Shown: positions 62,529 through 64,000 of the stretch, piece by piece
How the letters are laid out: each line of letters begins with the position of its first letter
Numbering within the stretch: the stretch's first letter is position 1
Assembly (NCBI GenBank): GCA_964509475.1
Contig: CAZDXJ010000002.1
Location: 1 to 64,000, forward strand
Length of the DNA: 64,000 nt
Reading direction: 5' to 3'
From: CAZDXJ01 sp964509475
Lineage (GTDB): Bacteria > Pseudomonadota > Gammaproteobacteria > Methylococcales > Methylomonadaceae
Notes under the pieces: generated by a model
What the model was told of the DNA's origin: nothing
Database searches by the model: none
What the model saw: only the letters and a program-made list of their open reading frames with translations
Translations under genes and position numbers: made by a program

Positions 62529-62680
62529 CATTGCCATTAAGTTAAGCCATTTTGTCGAATGGTTCTATGGGTGTAGGTGCGGATTTATCCAGCCCTTCAT
62601 TGAAGAGCTGGATTTATCCGCACAGTACGACACGCCGCACCAGCACCCAATCCACCTTTTCTTAACTTAATGGCTTTGTC
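62529..62680 (+). repeat. R2 interspersed element, copy D (hairpin site filled)
   Basis: Perfect 14-bp inverted ends GCCATTAAGTTAAG (62533-62546) and CTTAACTTAATGGC (62661-62674). The centre holds a 23-nt hairpin at 62589-62611 flanked by direct ATTTAT copies (62583-62588, 62612-62617). Flanking 9-mers TTTGAGCCT and CCTGAGTCT differ at three sites, all transitions, as in a decayed duplication. Confidence 0.75.
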
Positions 62681-62819
62681 CCTGAGTCTGGATTCCGCCG
62701 TTCCCTGGCGGAATAACGGCATATAGGCGACTATCAATGTATCCGCCGGGTGGTAGCGATGAATAAGTTTTATCTCTGTACATGGCAAAACTTTTCGAGC
62801 ATCTTTGCAAGAATTGTTT

Positions 62820-62956
62820 GGGTTCTTCCCGATTTCGTGGGCTAAACCCCCCTATATTTGGCGCTCGTTTGGGTGTAGGGGCGTATTGCAATACGCCCGT
62901 ACGCTACCCCCCTACGCTGAACAAGTAGTGGTTACCCCACAAAGCCGGGAAAAGCC
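62820..62956. mobile_element. R5 non-autonomous element with 7-bp target duplication
   Basis: A 137-bp insertion inside R4 copy 2. Its ends are imperfect inverted repeats (GGGTTCTTCCCG at the left, CGGGAAAAGCC at the right, similarity extending about 25 nt inward). ATTGTTT is duplicated on both sides (62813-62819, 62957-62963) and is single in the intact R4 copy at 12304-12513, which shows the pre-insertion site. The centre has a 20-nt perfect palindrome, GGGCGTATTGCAATACGCCC. No open reading frame. Confidence 0.8.
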
Positions 62957-63133
62957 ATTGTTTAAACCCCCGTCCATATTTTGCTTGAAGGATAGCTTGT
63001 TTCATTTTGTCAATGCGTAGCCCCTAAAATAGTTAGATTGTATTCCGACCCAATTCCTTATGGAAGGTATCAATTTCATTTTCCAGTTCCTCAGCTCAGG
63101 CTCCATTTATTTTATACGTTAAACCTTACAAAA

Positions 63134-63652
63134 TTAATCCACCACGTTATGGCCGCGGTTACGCATACAATTGCTATAGGCACGCTTGTATTGATCTTCG
63201 GCCTGGATACCCTGTTTGGCGCCGCCGCCAATACCGCCCGCCGCCGCGCCGATGGCCGCGCCTTTACCTGGATTCCCCGTTATCGCACCAATTGCCGCCC
63301 CGCCTGCCGCGCCAATCAAACCGCCAACCACGGCGCCGGTAACGGTTTCCTTGGCGGTACCACCCGATGACTTCAAGGCCAGTTGTTTGCATTCGGCCAA
63401 ATCTCTTTGATAGCGGTTGCGCAGATCGGCATTGCTGTTGTAGCTTGGTTGGTTGTAATTTGGGCTGTAGCCGGCGGGCGGTGGGCTAGGTTCATGGTAG
63501 TCCGGGCGCGGCGGATAATTGTATCCTTGATTGCTGTAAGGATTGTTTTGCGGGCTATAAGGATCAACCGTCGGTGTCCAGCCTGTCTGGGTGGCGCAGG
63601 CCGGTAACAAAACGATATTCAACAAGCCGATCCCTTTTAATAAGTTATTCAT
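63134..63652 (-). CDS. Glycine-zipper lipoprotein
   Basis: A 172-residue lipoprotein: signal peptide with lipobox LPAC (LLNIVLLPAC), then a Pro/Tyr/Asn-rich region (PYSPQNNPYSNQGYNYPP), a short helix with CKQLAL, and a glycine-zipper segment (GAVVGGLIGAAGGAAIGAI and following repeats) of the kind that spans or associates with membranes. It ends YSNCMRNRGHNVVD. The ATG at 63652 follows GGAG at 8-nt spacing; an upstream frame of 17 codons lacks the signal. Function unknown, probably outer-membrane linked. Confidence 0.82.
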   Translation of the reverse strand: MNNLLKGIGLLNIVLLPACATQTGWTPTVDPYSPQNNPYSNQGYNYPPRPDYHEPSPPPAGYSPNYNQPSYNSNADLRNRYQRDLAECKQLALKSSGGTAKETVTGAVVGGLIGAAGGAAIGAITGNPGKGAAIGAAAGGIGGGAKQGIQAEDQYKRAYSNCMRNRGHNVVD

Positions 63653-63793
63653 GATTAAGACTCCACTTAATTGAAGGTAGTGATAGGTTATACCCGTTAT
63701 CATGAACGGGAAATGAATGGATCACAATAATTGCAATAACCCGTTCCGGTTGCCATTTTAAGTTGTTTTTTGAACAGCGGGCTGCTCAATAAT

Positions 63794-64000
63794 CTACAAC
63801 TGCCGAAACACCTGCATCGGTGATTTGTTGATTACGTTACGTAATCCCCAGCAGCCTGCCAGAGTGACAAAAACAAGACTCGACAAAGGCACAAGCAGCC
63901 ATAACAACCAATCCGGTGCATAATACATCGACAATAACCGGTTATATAAAACAAAACGAATGATCTCGGCAATCACAACAGCCAATAAACCGGATAAAAA
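63794..64000 (-). CDS. ABC transporter permease, FtsX-like, C-terminal end (partial)
   Basis: The open frame runs off the right window edge. The visible 68 residues contain two membrane helices (LAVVIAEIIRFVLYN and LWLLVPLSSLVFVTLAGCWG) and end in RNVINKSPMQVFRQL, the typical P-X-X-X-R-X-L tail of FtsX/YbbP-like permeases. The rest of the gene, and hence its partner ATPase, lies beyond 64000. Confidence 0.6.
   Translation of the reverse strand, partial: FLSGLLAVVIAEIIRFVLYNRLLSMYYAPDWLLWLLVPLSSLVFVTLAGCWGLRNVINKSPMQVFRQL

Larger units (their letters stand above)
62312..63022 (+). repeat. R4 repeat, copy 2, broken by nested insertions
   Basis: The left part (AGAACTTACGCAC, 62312-62324, through TTTTTCAAGTTCTGATCG) and right part (TGTCCATATTTTGC equivalent through CAATGCGTAGCC at 63022) match the intact R4 at 12304-12513. 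Between them lie R2 copy D, a GGCGGAATCCAG palindromic unit and an R5 element. Confidence 0.65.
62278..63133. other. Nested repeat island between cutA and the lipoprotein gene
   Basis: The 856-nt stretch is essentially an R4 repeat (62312-63022) into which other elements have been inserted: a palindromic unit with arms GGCGGAATCCAG and CTGGATTCCGCC, an R2 element (copy D) inside that, and an R5 element with its own 7-bp target duplication. About 100 nt next to the lipoprotein gene contain nothing recognisable. Confidence 0.65.

Noticed and set aside
62805..63020. Plus-strand 71-residue frame beginning in R4
   Set aside because: It spans the R5 insertion and R4 repeat boundaries, so it is a by-product of the insertion.

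Overview
The window reads as chromosome of a gammaproteobacterium of moderate GC content. The evidence is synteny: rhlB / trxA-rho, atpIBEFHAGDC-glmU-glmS, aroQ-accB-accC-prmA ... dusB-fis-purH-purD, dsbD beside cutA, and an engB / cytochrome c4 pair. A methanotroph-like (Methylococcales) host would fit the gene set and the many short interspersed repeats, but no diagnostic metabolic gene is present, so that is only an inference. No rRNA, tRNA or CRISPR array was recognised.

Layout. 0-14 kb: nucleotide and RNA housekeeping (dcd, cysQ, nudE, yrfG, rhlB, trxA, rho, yggX, mutY, an AsmA-like gene), a 2-Cys peroxiredoxin, an AP2-type protein, dsbA, cytochrome c4 and engB. 14-24 kb: a rightward surface-polysaccharide operon (flippase, two GT4 glycosyltransferases, an AsnB-type amidotransferase, then a sugar epimerase, a polyprenyl-P sugar transferase and a WbpM-type dehydratase, the wbpV-wbpL-wbpM order) with no recognisable polymerase. 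24-28 kb: a LysR regulator, a methyltransferase, typA and hisB. 28-38.5 kb: the leftward ATP synthase operon followed by glmU and glmS. 39-45 kb: rep-hemW rightward, then leftward redox and small envelope genes (dsbB, a secreted methyltransferase-like protein, a TrkA-like protein). 45-62 kb: leftward purD, purH, fis, dusB, the accBC-prmA block, tlpA, dsbD and cutA. 63-64 kb: a glycine-zipper lipoprotein and the end of an ABC permease.

A six-gene copper/metal module (49.85-54.93 kb) sits between dusB and the accBC-prmA-zinc-ribbon block, which are usually neighbours. It holds a P1B-1 Cu(I) ATPase with a degenerate extra HMA-like domain, a separate protein carrying a similar domain, a 55-residue Cys-rich peptide resembling the metal-binding head that CcoI/FixI-type ATPases normally carry fused, a His-rich membrane protein, a small membrane protein and a DsbD_2/SafE-type membrane protein. 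Together with dsbA, dsbB, tlpA, a dsbD with a duplicated sensor domain, and cutA, the region is rich in thiol and copper handling.

The intergenic DNA is unusually rich in non-autonomous repeats. At least six families occur (called R1-R6 here). One R1 copy has a perfect 8-bp target duplication; R2 copies have 9-bp duplications in progressive decay; an R5 element has a 7-bp duplication inside an R4 repeat. Most strikingly, a 23-24 nt hairpin (CCAGCYCTTC...GAAGRGCTGG) sits inside both R1 and R2, flanked by 6-bp direct duplications, and other R2 copies in the same window keep the empty site. This candidate mini-mobile hairpin and the metal module are the two observations most worth following up.
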